A program made the position numbers and the translations under genes. From Enterobacter sp. JBIWA008 (GTDB lineage: Bacteria; Pseudomonadota; Gammaproteobacteria; Enterobacterales; Enterobacteriaceae), in NCBI RefSeq assembly GCF_019968765.1, contig NZ_CP074149.1:4402001-4466000 (forward strand): DNA of 64,000 bases. The letters run 5' to 3'. Under the pieces are notes generated by a model. That model ran no database searches. It was not told the DNA's origin and worked only from the letters and a program-made list of their open reading frames with translations. Positions 38,673-48,371 of this stretch are shown here, piece after piece (the first letter of the stretch is position 1; each line of letters opens with the position of its first letter).

Positions 38673-39974
38673 TTACGCAGAGGGGCTGCTTCTGGCGAAA
38701 CTCACCTCTTCTCCTCCGACATCCGTCTGGATCCAGGTCTGCGCCAACTGCGTGGTGGCAATAATCCGTCCCTGACGAATCGACCAGCGCACCGGCACCT
38801 GACAGCGCACCGCTTCAAACCCACTCTCCGCAGGCAAAATAATCAGGTTCGCCGGGTTTCCCGTGGCAATACCGTAATCGCTCAGGCCGAAGGTACGGGC
38901 GCTGTTATGGGTGATGAGATTCAGGCCGCTGTCGATTTGCGGATAGCCCATCATCTGACAGACGTGCAGCCCCATATGCAGTACCTGCAGCATGTTGCCG
39001 GTACCGAGCGGGTACCACGGGTCGAAGACGTCGTCGTGACCAAAGCAGACGTTAATGCCCGCCTCCTGCAGCTCTTTCACGCGCGTGATGCCGCGGCGCT
39101 TCGGATAGTCATCAAAGCGCCCCTGCAGGTGGATATTGACCAGCGGGTTAGCGACAAAGTTAATTCCCGACATCTTCAGCAGGCGGAAGAGCCGCGAGGT
39201 GTAAGCGCCGTTGTAGGAGTGCATCGCGGTGGTGTGGCTGGCCGTCACGCGCGGGCCGATACCTGCTTCATATGCCAGCGTAGCGACCGTCTCGACAAAC
39301 CGCGACTGCTCGTCGTCGATTTCGTCGCAGTGGATATCCAGCGGACGGTCATACTTCTTCGCCAGTTCGAAAGCGATATGCAGCGACTGCACGCCATATT
39401 CGCGGGTGAACTCGAAGTGTGGGATCGCCCCCACCACGTCGGCCCCCAGCTTTAACGACTCTTCCAGCAGCGCCGCGCCGTTCGGGTAAGAGAGAATACC
39501 TTCCTGCGGGAACGCGACGATTTGCAGCGTCACCCACGGGGCAACCTCCTGCTTCACCTCCAGCATCGCCTTAAGGGCGGTAAGCGTCGGGTCGGAGACA
39601 TCCACATGAGTACGGACAAACTGGATGCCGTTGGCAATTTGCCACTTCAGCGTTTTCCAGGCGCGCGCTTTAACATCCTCATGGCTGAGCAACGCCTTGC
39701 GCTCCGCCCAGCGCTCAATGCCTTCGAACAGCGTGCCGGACTGGTTCCAGCTCGGCTCACCCGCAGTCTGGGTCGTATCAAGATGGATATGCGGCTCAAT
39801 GAACGGCGGGATAGCAAGCCCACCGCGCGCGTTCAATACTTCATAACTTTCGGCGTGGGTGTCGTCCATCGGGGTGATGTCACCAAATCGCCCGTTCTCA
39901 ATGGCGAGCTGCCACAGCCCTTCCCGACCCGGTAAACGAACATTCTGAACAAGCCATAACGGTGTTGTAGACAT
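38673..39974 (-). CDS. codA: Cytosine deaminase
   Basis: 433 residues (E. coli 427), with high similarity along the whole length. Metal ligands are visible: HxH in [10 protein letters not shown], the [11 protein letters not shown] segment with the catalytic Glu, the [10 protein letters not shown] histidine and the [13 protein letters not shown] aspartate. It converts cytosine to uracil in pyrimidine salvage. In E. coli codA lies with the codB transporter elsewhere; here it stands alone between tsgA and nirB. It has no visible operon partner. Confidence 0.94.
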   Translation of the reverse strand: MSTTPLWLVQNVRLPGREGLWQLAIENGRFGDITPMDDTHAESYEVLNARGGLAIPPFIEPHIHLDTTQTAGEPSWNQSGTLFEGIERWAERKALLSHEDVKARAWKTLKWQIANGIQFVRTHVDVSDPTLTALKAMLEVKQEVAPWVTLQIVAFPQEGILSYPNGAALLEESLKLGADVVGAIPHFEFTREYGVQSLHIAFELAKKYDRPLDIHCDEIDDEQSRFVETVATLAYEAGIGPRVTASHTTAMHSYNGAYTSRLFRLLKMSGINFVANPLVNIHLQGRFDDYPKRRGITRVKELQEAGINVCFGHDDVFDPWYPLGTGNMLQVLHMGLHVCQMMGYPQIDSGLNLITHNSARTFGLSDYGIATGNPANLIILPAESGFEAVRCQVPVRWSIRQGRIIATTQLAQTWIQTDVGGEEVSFARSSPSA

Positions 39975-40112
39975 ACCCTTCCCCTAAAAAACGCCGCTGA
40001 TATTCAGGCGTATCGATTTTGGCAAAACCGCCCCTGATTTGTACACAAATTCAACGAGCACGAAAAGCCTGCGATTTCCGCTACTTATAAAAATCCTGAC
40101 AAATCAGTCGCA

Positions 40113-40128
40113 TACCACCTAAGGAGTA
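40113..40128. promoter_or_regulatory. NarL/NarP 7-2-7 site upstream of nirB
   Basis: TACCACC-TA-AGGAGTA forms the inverted heptamer pair used by NarL/NarP in E. coli nirB at -69.5. With the FNR site centred 28 bp further downstream the spacing equals the E. coli one (-69.5 and -41.5). Confidence 0.75.
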
Positions 40129-40141
40129 GGCTAAGACGTAT

Positions 40142-40155
40142 TTGATTTGCATCAA
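40142..40155. promoter_or_regulatory. FNR site of the nirB promoter
   Basis: TTGAT-TTGC-ATCAA is a perfect FNR dyad. Placed at -41.5 it would give a transcription start near 40190, 24 nt before the nirB ATG. Anaerobic, nitrate-responsive expression is expected. Confidence 0.85.
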
Positions 40156-40213
40156 TAAGTGCCCCTGCTGAATCGTTAAGGTAGGCAATAATAGAAAAGA
40201 AATCGAGGCAATA

Positions 40214-42757
40214 ATGAGCAAAGTCAGACTCGCTATCATCGGTAACGGCATGGTCGGCCACCGCTTTATCGAGGATCTTCTCGATAAGGCCGATGCTGAG
40301 CAGTTCGATATTACCGTGTTCTGTGAAGAACCCCGCAAGGCGTACGACCGTGTGCACCTGTCTTCCTACTTCTCCCATCATACCGCCGAAGAGCTCTCTC
40401 TGGTGCGCGAAGGTTTCTACGAGAAGCATGGCGTAAAAGTGCTGGTGGGCGAACGCGCTATCACCATCAACCGTCAGGAAAAAGTGATCCACTCCAGCGC
40501 CGGGCGTACGGTTTTTTACGACAAGCTGATCATGGCGACGGGCTCCTATCCGTGGATCCCCCCTATCAAAGGCTCGGAAACTCAGGATTGCTTCGTCTAC
40601 CGTACCATTGAAGACCTCAACGCCATTGAGTCATGCGCGCGTCGAAGCCGTCGCGGTGCGGTGGTCGGCGGCGGTTTGCTGGGCCTGGAAGCGGCTGGCG
40701 CGCTGAAAAACCTCGGCGTTGAAACCCACGTCATCGAATTTGCCCCGATGCTGATGGCCGAACAGCTGGACCACATGGGCGGTGACCAGCTGCGTCGTAA
40801 AATCGAAAGCATGGGCGTGAAGGTTCACACCAGCAAGAACACCAAAGAGATCGTGCAGGAAGGGACTGAAGCGCGTAAAACCATGCGCTTTGCCGACGGC
40901 AGCGAGCTGGAGGTGGACTTCATCGTCTTCTCCACCGGTATTCGTCCGCGCGACAAGCTGGCGACCCAGTGCGGTCTGGCCGTGGCGCAGCGCGGCGGGA
41001 TCATGATTAACGACACCTGCCAGACCTCCGATCCGGATATCTACGCCATCGGCGAGTGCGCCAGCTGGAACAACCGCGTATACGGTCTGGTGGCGCCGGG
41101 CTACAAAATGGCGCAGGTCGCCGTAGATCATATCCTCGGCAGCGAAAACGCCTTCACCGGCGCAGACATGAGCGCCAAGCTGAAGCTGCTGGGCGTAGAT
41201 GTAGGCGGTATTGGCGATGCGCACGGCCGCACCCCGAACTCCCGCAGCTATGTCTATCTCGACGAAAGCAAAGAAGTCTACAAACGCCTCATCGTCAGTC
41301 AGGACAACAAAACCCTGCTTGGCGCAGTGCTGGTGGGGGACACCAGCGACTTCGGCAACCTGCTCCAGCTGGTGCTTAATGCCATCGAGCTGCCGGAAAA
41401 CCCGGACGCGCTGATCCTCCCCGCGCACGCCTCCAGCGGCAAGCCGTCTATCGGCGTGGATAAACTGCCGGACAGCGCGCAGATTTGCTCCTGCTTCGAC
41501 GTCACTAAAGGCATGCTGATCTCCGCCATCAACAAAGGCTGCCACACCGTTGCGGCGCTGAAAGCCGAAACCAAAGCCGGTACCGGCTGCGGCGGCTGTA
41601 TTCCGCTGGTCACCCAGGTGCTGAACGCCGAGCTGGCGAAACAGGGCATCGAAGTGAACAACAACCTGTGCGAGCACTTCGCGTATTCTCGCCAGGAGCT
41701 GTATCACCTGATCCGCGTGGAAGGCATCAAATCCTTCGACGAACTGCTGGCGAAGCACGGCCACGGCTACGGCTGCGAAGTGTGTAAACCGACCGTCGGC
41801 TCCCTGCTGGCCTCCTGCTGGAACGAGTACGTGCTCAAGCCCGAGCATACGCCGCTACAGGACACCAACGACAACTTCCTGGCGAACATCCAGAAAGACG
41901 GTACCTACTCCGTCATTCCGCGCTCTGCCGGTGGCGAAATCACGCCGGAAGGGCTGGTGGCCGTGGGCCGTATTGCACGTGAATTTAATCTCTACACCAA
42001 AATCACCGGCTCCCAGCGTATCGGCCTGTTTGGTGCGCAGAAAGACGACCTGCCGGAAATCTGGCGTCAGCTGATTGAAGCGGGCTTCGAAACCGGCCAC
42101 GCGTACGCCAAAGCGCTGCGTATGGCGAAAACCTGCGTGGGCAGCACCTGGTGCCGCTACGGCGTCGGCGACAGCGTGGGCTTCGGCGTAGAGCTGGAAA
42201 ACCGCTACAAAGGCATCCGCACCCCGCACAAAATGAAGTTCGGCGTCTCCGGATGTACCCGTGAATGTGCGGAAGCGCAGGGTAAAGACGTGGGTATTAT
42301 CGCCACCGAAAAAGGCTGGAACCTGTACGTCTGCGGCAACGGCGGGATGAAACCGCGCCACGCGGACCTGCTGGCGGCGGATCTCGATCGCGACACGCTG
42401 ATTCAGTACCTCGACCGCTTCATGATGTTCTACATTCGTACCGCCGATAAGCTGACCCGTACCGCTTCCTGGCTCGATAACCTGGAAGGCGGCATCGACT
42501 ACCTGAAATCGGTCATCATCGACGACAAGCTGGGCCTGAACGAGCATCTGGAAGCGGAGATGGCGCGCCTGCGCGAGGCGGTTATCTGCGAGTGGACGGA
42601 AACCGTCAACACCCCGGCGGCACAAACGCGCTTCAAACACTTCATCAACAGCACCCGGCGCGACCCGAACGTACAGGTTGTACCGGAGCGCGAACAGCAT
42701 CGCCCGGCGACACCGTATGAACGAATTCCGGTCACGCTGGTGGAGGAAAACGCATGA
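40214..42757 (+). CDS. nirB: NADH-dependent nitrite reductase, large subunit
   Basis: 847 residues, as in E. coli. Order: FAD/NAD(P)-binding reductase domain (about 1-400), a BFD-like [2Fe-2S] domain (about 420-540, CSCFDVTKG and CGGC), and the sirohaem-[4Fe-4S] domain (about 550-800; FGVSGCTRECAEAQG and CGNGG cysteines). It reduces nitrite to ammonium with NADH in the cytoplasm during anaerobic growth. FNR and NarL/NarP sites precede it. The stop overlaps nirD by 4 nt. The cofactor enzyme cysG follows in the same operon. Confidence 0.97.
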   Translation: MSKVRLAIIGNGMVGHRFIEDLLDKADAEQFDITVFCEEPRKAYDRVHLSSYFSHHTAEELSLVREGFYEKHGVKVLVGERAITINRQEKVIHSSAGRTVFYDKLIMATGSYPWIPPIKGSETQDCFVYRTIEDLNAIESCARRSRRGAVVGGGLLGLEAAGALKNLGVETHVIEFAPMLMAEQLDHMGGDQLRRKIESMGVKVHTSKNTKEIVQEGTEARKTMRFADGSELEVDFIVFSTGIRPRDKLATQCGLAVAQRGGIMINDTCQTSDPDIYAIGECASWNNRVYGLVAPGYKMAQVAVDHILGSENAFTGADMSAKLKLLGVDVGGIGDAHGRTPNSRSYVYLDESKEVYKRLIVSQDNKTLLGAVLVGDTSDFGNLLQLVLNAIELPENPDALILPAHASSGKPSIGVDKLPDSAQICSCFDVTKGMLISAINKGCHTVAALKAETKAGTGCGGCIPLVTQVLNAELAKQGIEVNNNLCEHFAYSRQELYHLIRVEGIKSFDELLAKHGHGYGCEVCKPTVGSLLASCWNEYVLKPEHTPLQDTNDNFLANIQKDGTYSVIPRSAGGEITPEGLVAVGRIAREFNLYTKITGSQRIGLFGAQKDDLPEIWRQLIEAGFETGHAYAKALRMAKTCVGSTWCRYGVGDSVGFGVELENRYKGIRTPHKMKFGVSGCTRECAEAQGKDVGIIATEKGWNLYVCGNGGMKPRHADLLAADLDRDTLIQYLDRFMMFYIRTADKLTRTASWLDNLEGGIDYLKSVIIDDKLGLNEHLEAEMARLREAVICEWTETVNTPAAQTRFKHFINSTRRDPNVQVVPEREQHRPATPYERIPVTLVEENA

Positions 42758-43080
42758 GCCAGTGGATAAACATTTGCGATATTAACGACATCATCCCGGC
42801 CACCGGCGTGTGCGCGCTGCTGGGCAGCGAGCAGGTTGCGATTTTCCGCCCTCGCCACGATGAGCAGGTTTTTGCCATCAGCAATATCGACCCGTTCTTC
42901 GAGGCCAGCGTGCTCTCCCGCGGCTTGATTGCCGAGCATCAGGGCGAACTGTGGGTTGCCAGTCCGCTGAAAAAGCAGCGTTTCCGCTTAAGCGACGGGT
43001 ATTGCATGGAAGATGAGAGCCGCTCTGTGAAGCACTACGACGCCCGCGTGAAGGACGGCATGGTGCAGCTGAAAGGCTAA
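42754..43080 (+). CDS. nirD: NADH-dependent nitrite reductase, small subunit
   Basis: 108 residues, as in E. coli, starting MSQWINICDINDIIPATGVC. The Rieske-like fold lacks the Cys/His cluster ligands, as is normal for NirD. It is needed for NirB activity. Its ATG overlaps the nirB stop (ATGA). In E. coli nirC, the nitrite channel, comes next; here the next gene is cysG after 109 nt. Confidence 0.96.
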   Translation: MSQWINICDINDIIPATGVCALLGSEQVAIFRPRHDEQVFAISNIDPFFEASVLSRGLIAEHQGELWVASPLKKQRFRLSDGYCMEDESRSVKHYDARVKDGMVQLKG

Positions 43081-43101
43081 CCTCTGCCCTTTTAGGGATA
43101 G

Positions 43102-43138
43102 CAGCAGGAAATTCGTATGTTCCGTACGATTCCTGCTG
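43102..43138. repeat. Hairpin in the nirD-cysG spacer
   Basis: CAGCAGGAA (43102-43110) and TTCCTGCTG (43130-43138) form the outer stem; TCGTA (43113-43117) and TACGA (43125-43129) the inner one, with a 2-nt bulge and a 7-nt loop. It occupies the place of nirC. No U run follows, so it does not look like an intrinsic terminator. Confidence 0.6.
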
Positions 43139-43189
43139 TTATCCTGACGTCAATTCTTACCCCCTCCATGAATGCTGCGAGGTAACGTC

Positions 43190-44563
43190 GTGGATCACCT
43201 GCCGATTTTTTGTCAATTACGCAACCGCGACTGCCTGCTCGTGGGCGGCGGCGACGTGGCCGAGCGCAAAGCGCGCCTGCTGTTAGAGGCTGGCGCCCGA
43301 CTGACCGTCAACGCCCTCGCCTTCGCCCCACAGTTTGAGGTCTGGGCCCAGGAAGGGATGCTCGCGCTGGTGCAGGGAGAGTTTGATGAATCCCTGCTCG
43401 ATACCTGCTGGCTGACGATTGCCGCAACGGACGACGATGAAGTGAACCAGCGCGTGAGCGACGCCTGCGAAGCGCGCCGTATCTTCTGTAACGTGGTGGA
43501 TGCGCCGAAAGAGGCTAGTTTCATCATGCCGTCGATTATCGACCGCTCGCCGCTGATGATCGCGGTGTCGTCCGGAGGACGCTCGCCGGTTCTCGCCCGC
43601 CTGCTGCGGGAAAAGCTGGAAGCCGTGCTGCCCCAGCATCTTGGTCAGATTGCGCATTACGCCGGGCAACTCCGCTCCCGCGTGAAGCAAACCTTCTCGA
43701 CCGTGGGCGAGCGTCGTCGCTTCTGGGAAAAATTCTTTGTGAACGACAGGCTGGCGCAGTCGCTGGCGAACCAGGACACCAAAGCCGTTGAAGAGACGAC
43801 TGAACGGCTGCTGAGCGAGCCGCTGGATCATCGCGGCGAAGTGGTGCTGGTGGGCGCAGGCCCCGGCGATGCGGGCTTGCTGACGCTAAAAGGCCTGCAA
43901 CAGATCCAGCAGGCCGATATCGTGGTTTACGATCGCCTTGTCTCCGATGACATCATGAACCTGGTACGCCGCGATGCCGATCGCGTCTTCGTTGGAAAGC
44001 GGGCGGGCTATCACTGCGTACCGCAGGAGGAGATTAACCAGATCCTGCTGCGCGAGGCGCAGAAAGGTAAACGCGTGGTGCGCCTTAAGGGTGGCGATCC
44101 GTTTATCTTTGGTCGCGGCGGCGAGGAGCTGGAAACCCTGTGTGATGCGGGCATTCCGTTCTCTGTCGTGCCCGGTATTACGGCAGCATCCGGTTGTTCA
44201 GCGTACTCTGGCATTCCGCTGACCCACCGCGACTATGCTCAGAGCGTGCGTCTGGTGACGGGGCACCTGAAAACCGGCAGCGAGCTGGACTGGCATAACC
44301 TGGCCGCCGAAAAGCAGACGCTGGTCTTCTACATGGGACTCAATCAGGCCGCCACGATTCAGGCGAAGCTGCTGGAGCACGGCATGGAAGCGGATATGCC
44401 CGTCGCGCTGGTCGAAAACGGCACCGCCATTACGCAGCGCGTGGTGGATGGCGTGCTAACGCAGTTAGGCGAGCTGGCGCAGCAGGTCGAAAGCCCGGCG
44501 CTGATTGTGGTGGGTCGCGTGGTTGAGCTGCGCGATAAGCTGAACTGGTTCTCAAGCCACTAA
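43190..44563 (+). CDS. cysG: Sirohaem synthase CysG
   Basis: 457 residues from a GTG at 43190 ([20 protein letters not shown]), preceded by AGGT 6-9 nt upstream; an ATG at 43172 would add six residues not found in E. coli. The N-terminal half (about 1-215) is the NAD-dependent precorrin-2 dehydrogenase and ferrochelatase ([18 protein letters not shown]). The C-terminal half is the SAM uroporphyrinogen-III methyltransferase ([16 protein letters not shown]). It makes sirohaem for NirB and CysI. It is downstream of nirD. Confidence 0.95.
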   Translation: MDHLPIFCQLRNRDCLLVGGGDVAERKARLLLEAGARLTVNALAFAPQFEVWAQEGMLALVQGEFDESLLDTCWLTIAATDDDEVNQRVSDACEARRIFCNVVDAPKEASFIMPSIIDRSPLMIAVSSGGRSPVLARLLREKLEAVLPQHLGQIAHYAGQLRSRVKQTFSTVGERRRFWEKFFVNDRLAQSLANQDTKAVEETTERLLSEPLDHRGEVVLVGAGPGDAGLLTLKGLQQIQQADIVVYDRLVSDDIMNLVRRDADRVFVGKRAGYHCVPQEEINQILLREAQKGKRVVRLKGGDPFIFGRGGEELETLCDAGIPFSVVPGITAASGCSAYSGIPLTHRDYAQSVRLVTGHLKTGSELDWHNLAAEKQTLVFYMGLNQAATIQAKLLEHGMEADMPVALVENGTAITQRVVDGVLTQLGELAQQVESPALIVVGRVVELRDKLNWFSSH

Positions 44564-44706
44564 CGCATATTATCCCTTCCTGGAGTAGTCCTTAAGCGGA
44601 CTACTCCCCTCTTACGGCTACCGATAACATACCGCTCCGAAGTGGAACTTTTCCCATTATTCCATCGAGTTACATCCAATTTTCGTTTTAAAGACAAGGA
44701 ATGCGT

Positions 44707-44877
44707 ATGTTCAAACTGGCAAAGGCCGCCGTTCTGGTTGGCCTGTTATCGACTCTGACGGCCTGCACCGGTCACGTACAGAACACCAAAAATAATTGCA
44801 GCTACGATTACCTGCTGCACCCGGCGATCTCCATTTCGAAGATCATCGGTGGTTGCGGCCCGGCAGCACAGCAGTAA
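44707..44877 (+). CDS. yhfL: Small lipoprotein YhfL
   Basis: 56 residues, starting MFKLAKAAVLVGLLSTLTAC. The signal sequence ends in a lipobox (LTAC, Cys20), so the mature protein would be lipid-anchored. The remainder, with CSYDYLLHPAISISKIIGG, matches E. coli YhfL (55 residues). Function is unknown. The ATG at 44707 is chosen because AAGGA lies 6 nt upstream; an ATG at 44701 is too close. It is followed by a terminator. Confidence 0.9.
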   Translation: MFKLAKAAVLVGLLSTLTACTGHVQNTKNNCSYDYLLHPAISISKIIGGCGPAAQQ

Positions 44878-44892
44878 GCGTTTTTCAGGCGT

Positions 44893-44920
44893 AAAAAAAC
44901 CGGGAATTTCCCGGTTTTTT
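44893..44920 (+). terminator. yhfL terminator
   Basis: ACCGGG/CCCGGT stem around AATTT, flanked by A and T runs, 15 nt after the yhfL stop. Works on both strands. Confidence 0.9.
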
Positions 44921-44942
44921 GTTTTAGGGAAGTGCGGCCTGA

Positions 44943-44977
44943 AGCCCTCACCCTGATCCTCTCCCACAGGGAGAGGG
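44943..44977 (-). repeat. Dispersed palindromic repeat, CCCTCTCCC family, copy 2
   Basis: An 8-bp stem (CCTCTCCC, ACA loop, GGGAGAGG) preceded by GCCCTCACCCTGAT. Read on the minus strand it has the same order of parts as copy 1 at 30478-30515. It lies between the terminators of yhfL and trpS. Confidence 0.75.
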
Positions 44978-44987
44978 TACAAACCCT

Positions 44988-45013
44988 AAAAACGGTAACG
45001 CCGTTACCGTTTT
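44988..45013 (-). terminator. trpS (operon-end) terminator
   Basis: AAAACGGTAAC and GTTACCGTTTT form an 11-bp stem with a GCC loop, 9 nt beyond the trpS stop. The AT end supplies the U run on the minus strand. Confidence 0.8.
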
Positions 45014-45021
45014 GCTTTTAT

Positions 45022-46026
45022 CTACGGTTTCGCCACAAACCCAATCGCTTCATACACCGCTTTCAGGGTTTCGGACGCGCGCGCGCTGGCTTTTTCCGCG
45101 CCGTCTTTCATTACCTTCTGCAGGAAAGCTTCGTCGTTACGGTATCGGTGATAGCGCTCCTGCAGCTCGGTCAACATGCCGGAAACGGCATCTGCCACTT
45201 CACCTTTCAGGTGGCCGTACATCTTGCCTTCGAAGTGCTGCTCCAGCTCAGGAATGCTCTGGCCGGTCACGCCGGAGAGGATATCCAGAAGGTTGGAGAC
45301 GCCCGCTTTGTTCTGCACGTCGTAGCGCACAACAGGCGGCTCGTCGGAGTCGGTGACCGCGCGCTTGAGCTTTTTGACGACGGATTTCGGATCTTCCAGC
45401 AGGCCGATAACGTTGTTGCGGTTATCGTCAGACTTGGACATCTTCTTGGTCGGCTCCAGCAGCGACATTACGCGCGCGCCAGATTTTGGAATAAACGGCT
45501 CTGGCACTTTGAACACATCGCCGTAAATCGCGTTAAAGCGCTGGGCGATATCGCGGCTCAGCTCCAGGTGCTGTTTCTGGTCTTCACCCACCGGCACCTG
45601 GTTGGTTTGATACAGCAGGATGTCCGCCGCCATCAGCACCGGATAGTCGAACAGACCGGCGTTGATGTTTTCAGAGTAGCGCGCGGATTTATCCTTGAAC
45701 TGGGTCATGCGGCTCAGCTCGCCGAAATAGGTGTAGCAGTTCAGCGCCCAGCCCAGCTGCGCGTGCTCTGGCACGTGAGACTGAACGAAAATGGTGCTCT
45801 TCTCAGGATCGATGCCGCAGGCCAGGTACAGTGCCAGGGTGTCCAGGGTAGCTTTACGCAGCTTCTCAGGATCCTGACGCGCGGTAATCGCATGCAGATC
45901 GACGATGCAGTAAATGCAATGGTACTCATCCTGCATGCTGACCCACTGACGTAACGCACCCATGTAGTTACCAATGGTCAATTCACCTGAAGGCTGTGCG
46001 CCACTAAAAACGATGGGCTTAGTCAT
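45022..46026 (-). CDS. trpS: Tryptophanyl-tRNA synthetase
   Basis: 334 residues, as in E. coli. Class I aminoacyl-tRNA synthetase with the HIGH-like TIGN (in [17 protein letters not shown]) and KMSKS (in [12 protein letters not shown]) motifs. It charges tRNA-Trp. It is the last gene of the aroK-aroB-damX-dam-rpe-gph-trpS unit and overlaps gph by 8 nt. A terminator follows. In E. coli the frl genes lie between yhfL and trpS; none are here. Confidence 0.97.
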   Translation of the reverse strand: MTKPIVFSGAQPSGELTIGNYMGALRQWVSMQDEYHCIYCIVDLHAITARQDPEKLRKATLDTLALYLACGIDPEKSTIFVQSHVPEHAQLGWALNCYTYFGELSRMTQFKDKSARYSENINAGLFDYPVLMAADILLYQTNQVPVGEDQKQHLELSRDIAQRFNAIYGDVFKVPEPFIPKSGARVMSLLEPTKKMSKSDDNRNNVIGLLEDPKSVVKKLKRAVTDSDEPPVVRYDVQNKAGVSNLLDILSGVTGQSIPELEQHFEGKMYGHLKGEVADAVSGMLTELQERYHRYRNDEAFLQKVMKDGAEKASARASETLKAVYEAIGFVAKP

Positions 46027-46780
46027 TATTCAATTCCTGATGTTCACTGTGCGAAAGCCCGAGTGCGGGCAACAAATCTTTGAAGTGGTCGAAGACCACA
46101 TCCGGCTCACTTAGCGTGATGGCTTCACCATAGTTATAACCATAGGTTAATCCGACGGAAGGACATCCTGCCGCTCGGGCAGCCAGAATATCATTGCGCG
46201 AATCCCCGACAAAGAGAAGCTCCGCAGGCGTTAAGGATAATTTTCCTGCCACCAGCAACAGCGGTTCCGGATGTGGCTTTTTGTTCTGCACGTCATCGCC
46301 GCCCACAATCACGGAGAAATACTTCGCGATATCCAGCGCTTCCAGCAGAGGCGCAACGAACGGGGTTGGCTTGTTGGTCACCAGTCCCAGCGGGATACCC
46401 TTCGCGTGCAGCGCGCTCAGCGTTTCCTGAACGTCCGGGAACAGGAAACTGCCCTCCTCGACGGTCTCTTCATAAAAACGATCGAACAGTTTGCGCAGAA
46501 TCCGCAGCTGCTCATCCTTAGGAATGTCAGCATGATCGACGCTCGGTTTACCCTGCGCGGAACGCTGCGACGCGCGCTCCTGGCGAGCCCAGGTCAGCGC
46601 GCGTTCCATCAGGACATCGGCACCGTTGCCAATCCACGTTACCACTCTCTCTTCACCCGCAACGGGGAGTTCAAGCGCGTACAGCGCCTGATCGACGGCG
46701 CTCGTTAAGCCCGGCGCGCTGTCGACCAGCGTACCGTCGAGGTCGAATGCCACACCCCGAATTGCCTGCAATTTATCCAT
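46019..46780 (-). CDS. gph: Phosphoglycolate phosphatase
   Basis: 253 residues (E. coli 252). HAD-superfamily hydrolase: [13 protein letters not shown] (nucleophile Asp), the VTNKPT threonine/lysine region and [15 protein letters not shown]. It removes 2-phosphoglycolate, formed when damaged DNA 3' ends are repaired. It overlaps rpe by 8 nt upstream and trpS by 8 nt downstream. Confidence 0.96.
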   Translation of the reverse strand: MDKLQAIRGVAFDLDGTLVDSAPGLTSAVDQALYALELPVAGEERVVTWIGNGADVLMERALTWARQERASQRSAQGKPSVDHADIPKDEQLRILRKLFDRFYEETVEEGSFLFPDVQETLSALHAKGIPLGLVTNKPTPFVAPLLEALDIAKYFSVIVGGDDVQNKKPHPEPLLLVAGKLSLTPAELLFVGDSRNDILAARAAGCPSVGLTYGYNYGEAITLSEPDVVFDHFKDLLPALGLSHSEHQELNND

Positions 46781-47450
46781 GACTTACCTTCGCCAGCTCA
46801 CGGCGCATTTCATCAATGACTTTTTTGTAATCCGGTTGGTCGAAAATTGCCGAACCTGCAACGAACATATCCGCGCCCGCTGCCGCAATTTCACCAATGT
46901 TATTCACCTTCACACCGCCGTCCACTTCCAGACGAATATCGTAACCTGACTCATCAATACGACGGCGCACTTCACGCAGCTTATCGAGCGTGTGGGGGAT
47001 AAACGACTGACCGCCAAAGCCCGGGTTAACAGACATCAGCAGGATCACGTCCAGCTTGTCCATGACATAGTCGAGATAGCTCAACGGCGTGGCCGGGTTA
47101 AACACCAGGCCCGCCTTACAGCCGTTCTCTTTGATCAGCTGCAGCGTGCGGTCCACGTGTTCAGAGGCTTCCGGATGGAAAGTGATGATGCTGGCACCCG
47201 CTGCGGCGAAGTCTGGCACGATGCGATCAACAGGCTTCACCATCAGGTGAACGTCGATCGGCGCGGTAATGCCATACTTACGTAATGCCTTGAGCACCAT
47301 TGGGCCAATGGTCAGGTTAGGGACGTAGTGGTTGTCCATAACGTCGAAATGGACAACATCTGCGCCAGCCGCGAGAGCTTTGGCGGTGTCTTCACCCAGG
47401 CGGGCAAAATCGGCCGACAGAATTGAGGGAGCAATCAAAAACTGTTTCAT
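46773..47450 (-). CDS. rpe: Ribulose-phosphate 3-epimerase
   Basis: 225 residues, as in E. coli. A TIM barrel with conserved [11 protein letters not shown] near the N-terminus, [17 protein letters not shown] (His and Asp ligands) and the [11 protein letters not shown] loop. It interconverts ribulose-5-phosphate and xylulose-5-phosphate in the pentose phosphate pathway. It lies 41 nt after dam and overlaps gph by 8 nt. Confidence 0.97.
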   Translation of the reverse strand: MKQFLIAPSILSADFARLGEDTAKALAAGADVVHFDVMDNHYVPNLTIGPMVLKALRKYGITAPIDVHLMVKPVDRIVPDFAAAGASIITFHPEASEHVDRTLQLIKENGCKAGLVFNPATPLSYLDYVMDKLDVILLMSVNPGFGGQSFIPHTLDKLREVRRRIDESGYDIRLEVDGGVKVNNIGEIAAAGADMFVAGSAIFDQPDYKKVIDEMRRELAKVSHG

Positions 47451-47491
47451 CCGCTTCTCCTTGAAATGTGTTTACCGGCGGGCAAAACGGC

Positions 47492-48304
47492 TCAGGGGCG
47501 ATACAGAGCCAGAAGTTCGTCCACCTTTTTACGTGTGCCGCCGTTGCTGCTAATGCTACGCCGTACTTTGACCTGAAAATGCTTCGCGGCTTTGTACCAT
47601 TCGCGCGTATCAGGCGTGTCGTGATTCGAAATTAACACCGGAATTCTTTTGCTGACCAGCTTTTCCGCCATCTCCGCCAGACGAGCCTGTTCGGCCGGGC
47701 TGAAGCTGTTGGTGTGATAAGCGGTGAAATTCGCCGTTGCAGACAATGGTGCGTAAGGGGGGTCACAGTAAACCACCGAGTTTACGCCTGCCAGTTCCAT
47801 ACACTCTTCATAGGAGAGGCAATGAAACTCTGCATTCTGCGCTTTTTCGGCAAAGTGATACAGCTCGTCCTGCGGGAAATACGGGCGCTTATAGCGACCA
47901 AACGGCACGTTAAATTCCCCGCGCAGGTTATAGCGGCACAGGCCGTTGTAACCATGACGGTTGAGATAGAGGAACAGCAGCGCCCGACGGAACGGATCCT
48001 GACTCTGATTAAACTCAGTGCGGAACTGGTAGTAAACTTCCGGCTGATTATTCTCCGGCGTAAACAGTTTGCGCGCCTCTGCGACATACTCTTCGGTACG
48101 CAGCTTAACGATGTTATAGAGGCTGATAAGGTCGTTGTTTATATCCGCCAGGATATAACGAGAAAAATCGGTGTTGAGAAACACCGATCCCGCACCCACG
48201 AAAGGCTCGATAAGACACTCGCCTTTTGGCAGGTGCTTTTTAATATCATCGAGCAGGGGGTATTTCCCCCCTGCCCATTTCAGAAAAGCGCGATTTTTTT
48301 TCAT
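47492..48304 (-). CDS. dam: DNA adenine methyltransferase Dam
   Basis: 270 residues (E. coli 278). It carries the SAM motif FVGAGSVFLNTDF and, before it, KWAGGKYPLLDDI, plus the catalytic DPPY in VVYCDPPYAPLS. Dam methylates GATC adenines and directs mismatch repair, replication timing and gene control. It lies between damX (67 nt upstream) and rpe. The C-terminus is about eight residues shorter than in E. coli; no frame damage is seen. Confidence 0.97.
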   Translation of the reverse strand: MKKNRAFLKWAGGKYPLLDDIKKHLPKGECLIEPFVGAGSVFLNTDFSRYILADINNDLISLYNIVKLRTEEYVAEARKLFTPENNQPEVYYQFRTEFNQSQDPFRRALLFLYLNRHGYNGLCRYNLRGEFNVPFGRYKRPYFPQDELYHFAEKAQNAEFHCLSYEECMELAGVNSVVYCDPPYAPLSATANFTAYHTNSFSPAEQARLAEMAEKLVSKRIPVLISNHDTPDTREWYKAAKHFQVKVRRSISSNGGTRKKVDELLALYRP

Positions 48305-48371
48305 GCTGACTAACTGATTACACCTTCTCCGGCTGTGGAGAAAGCTCCGACAGCATCCTGCGCTTTAAACA

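Noticed and set aside
40631..41848. 405-codon open frame antisense to nirB
   Set aside because: It mirrors the codon bias of nirB on the other strand, has no recognisable domain and no ribosome-binding site.
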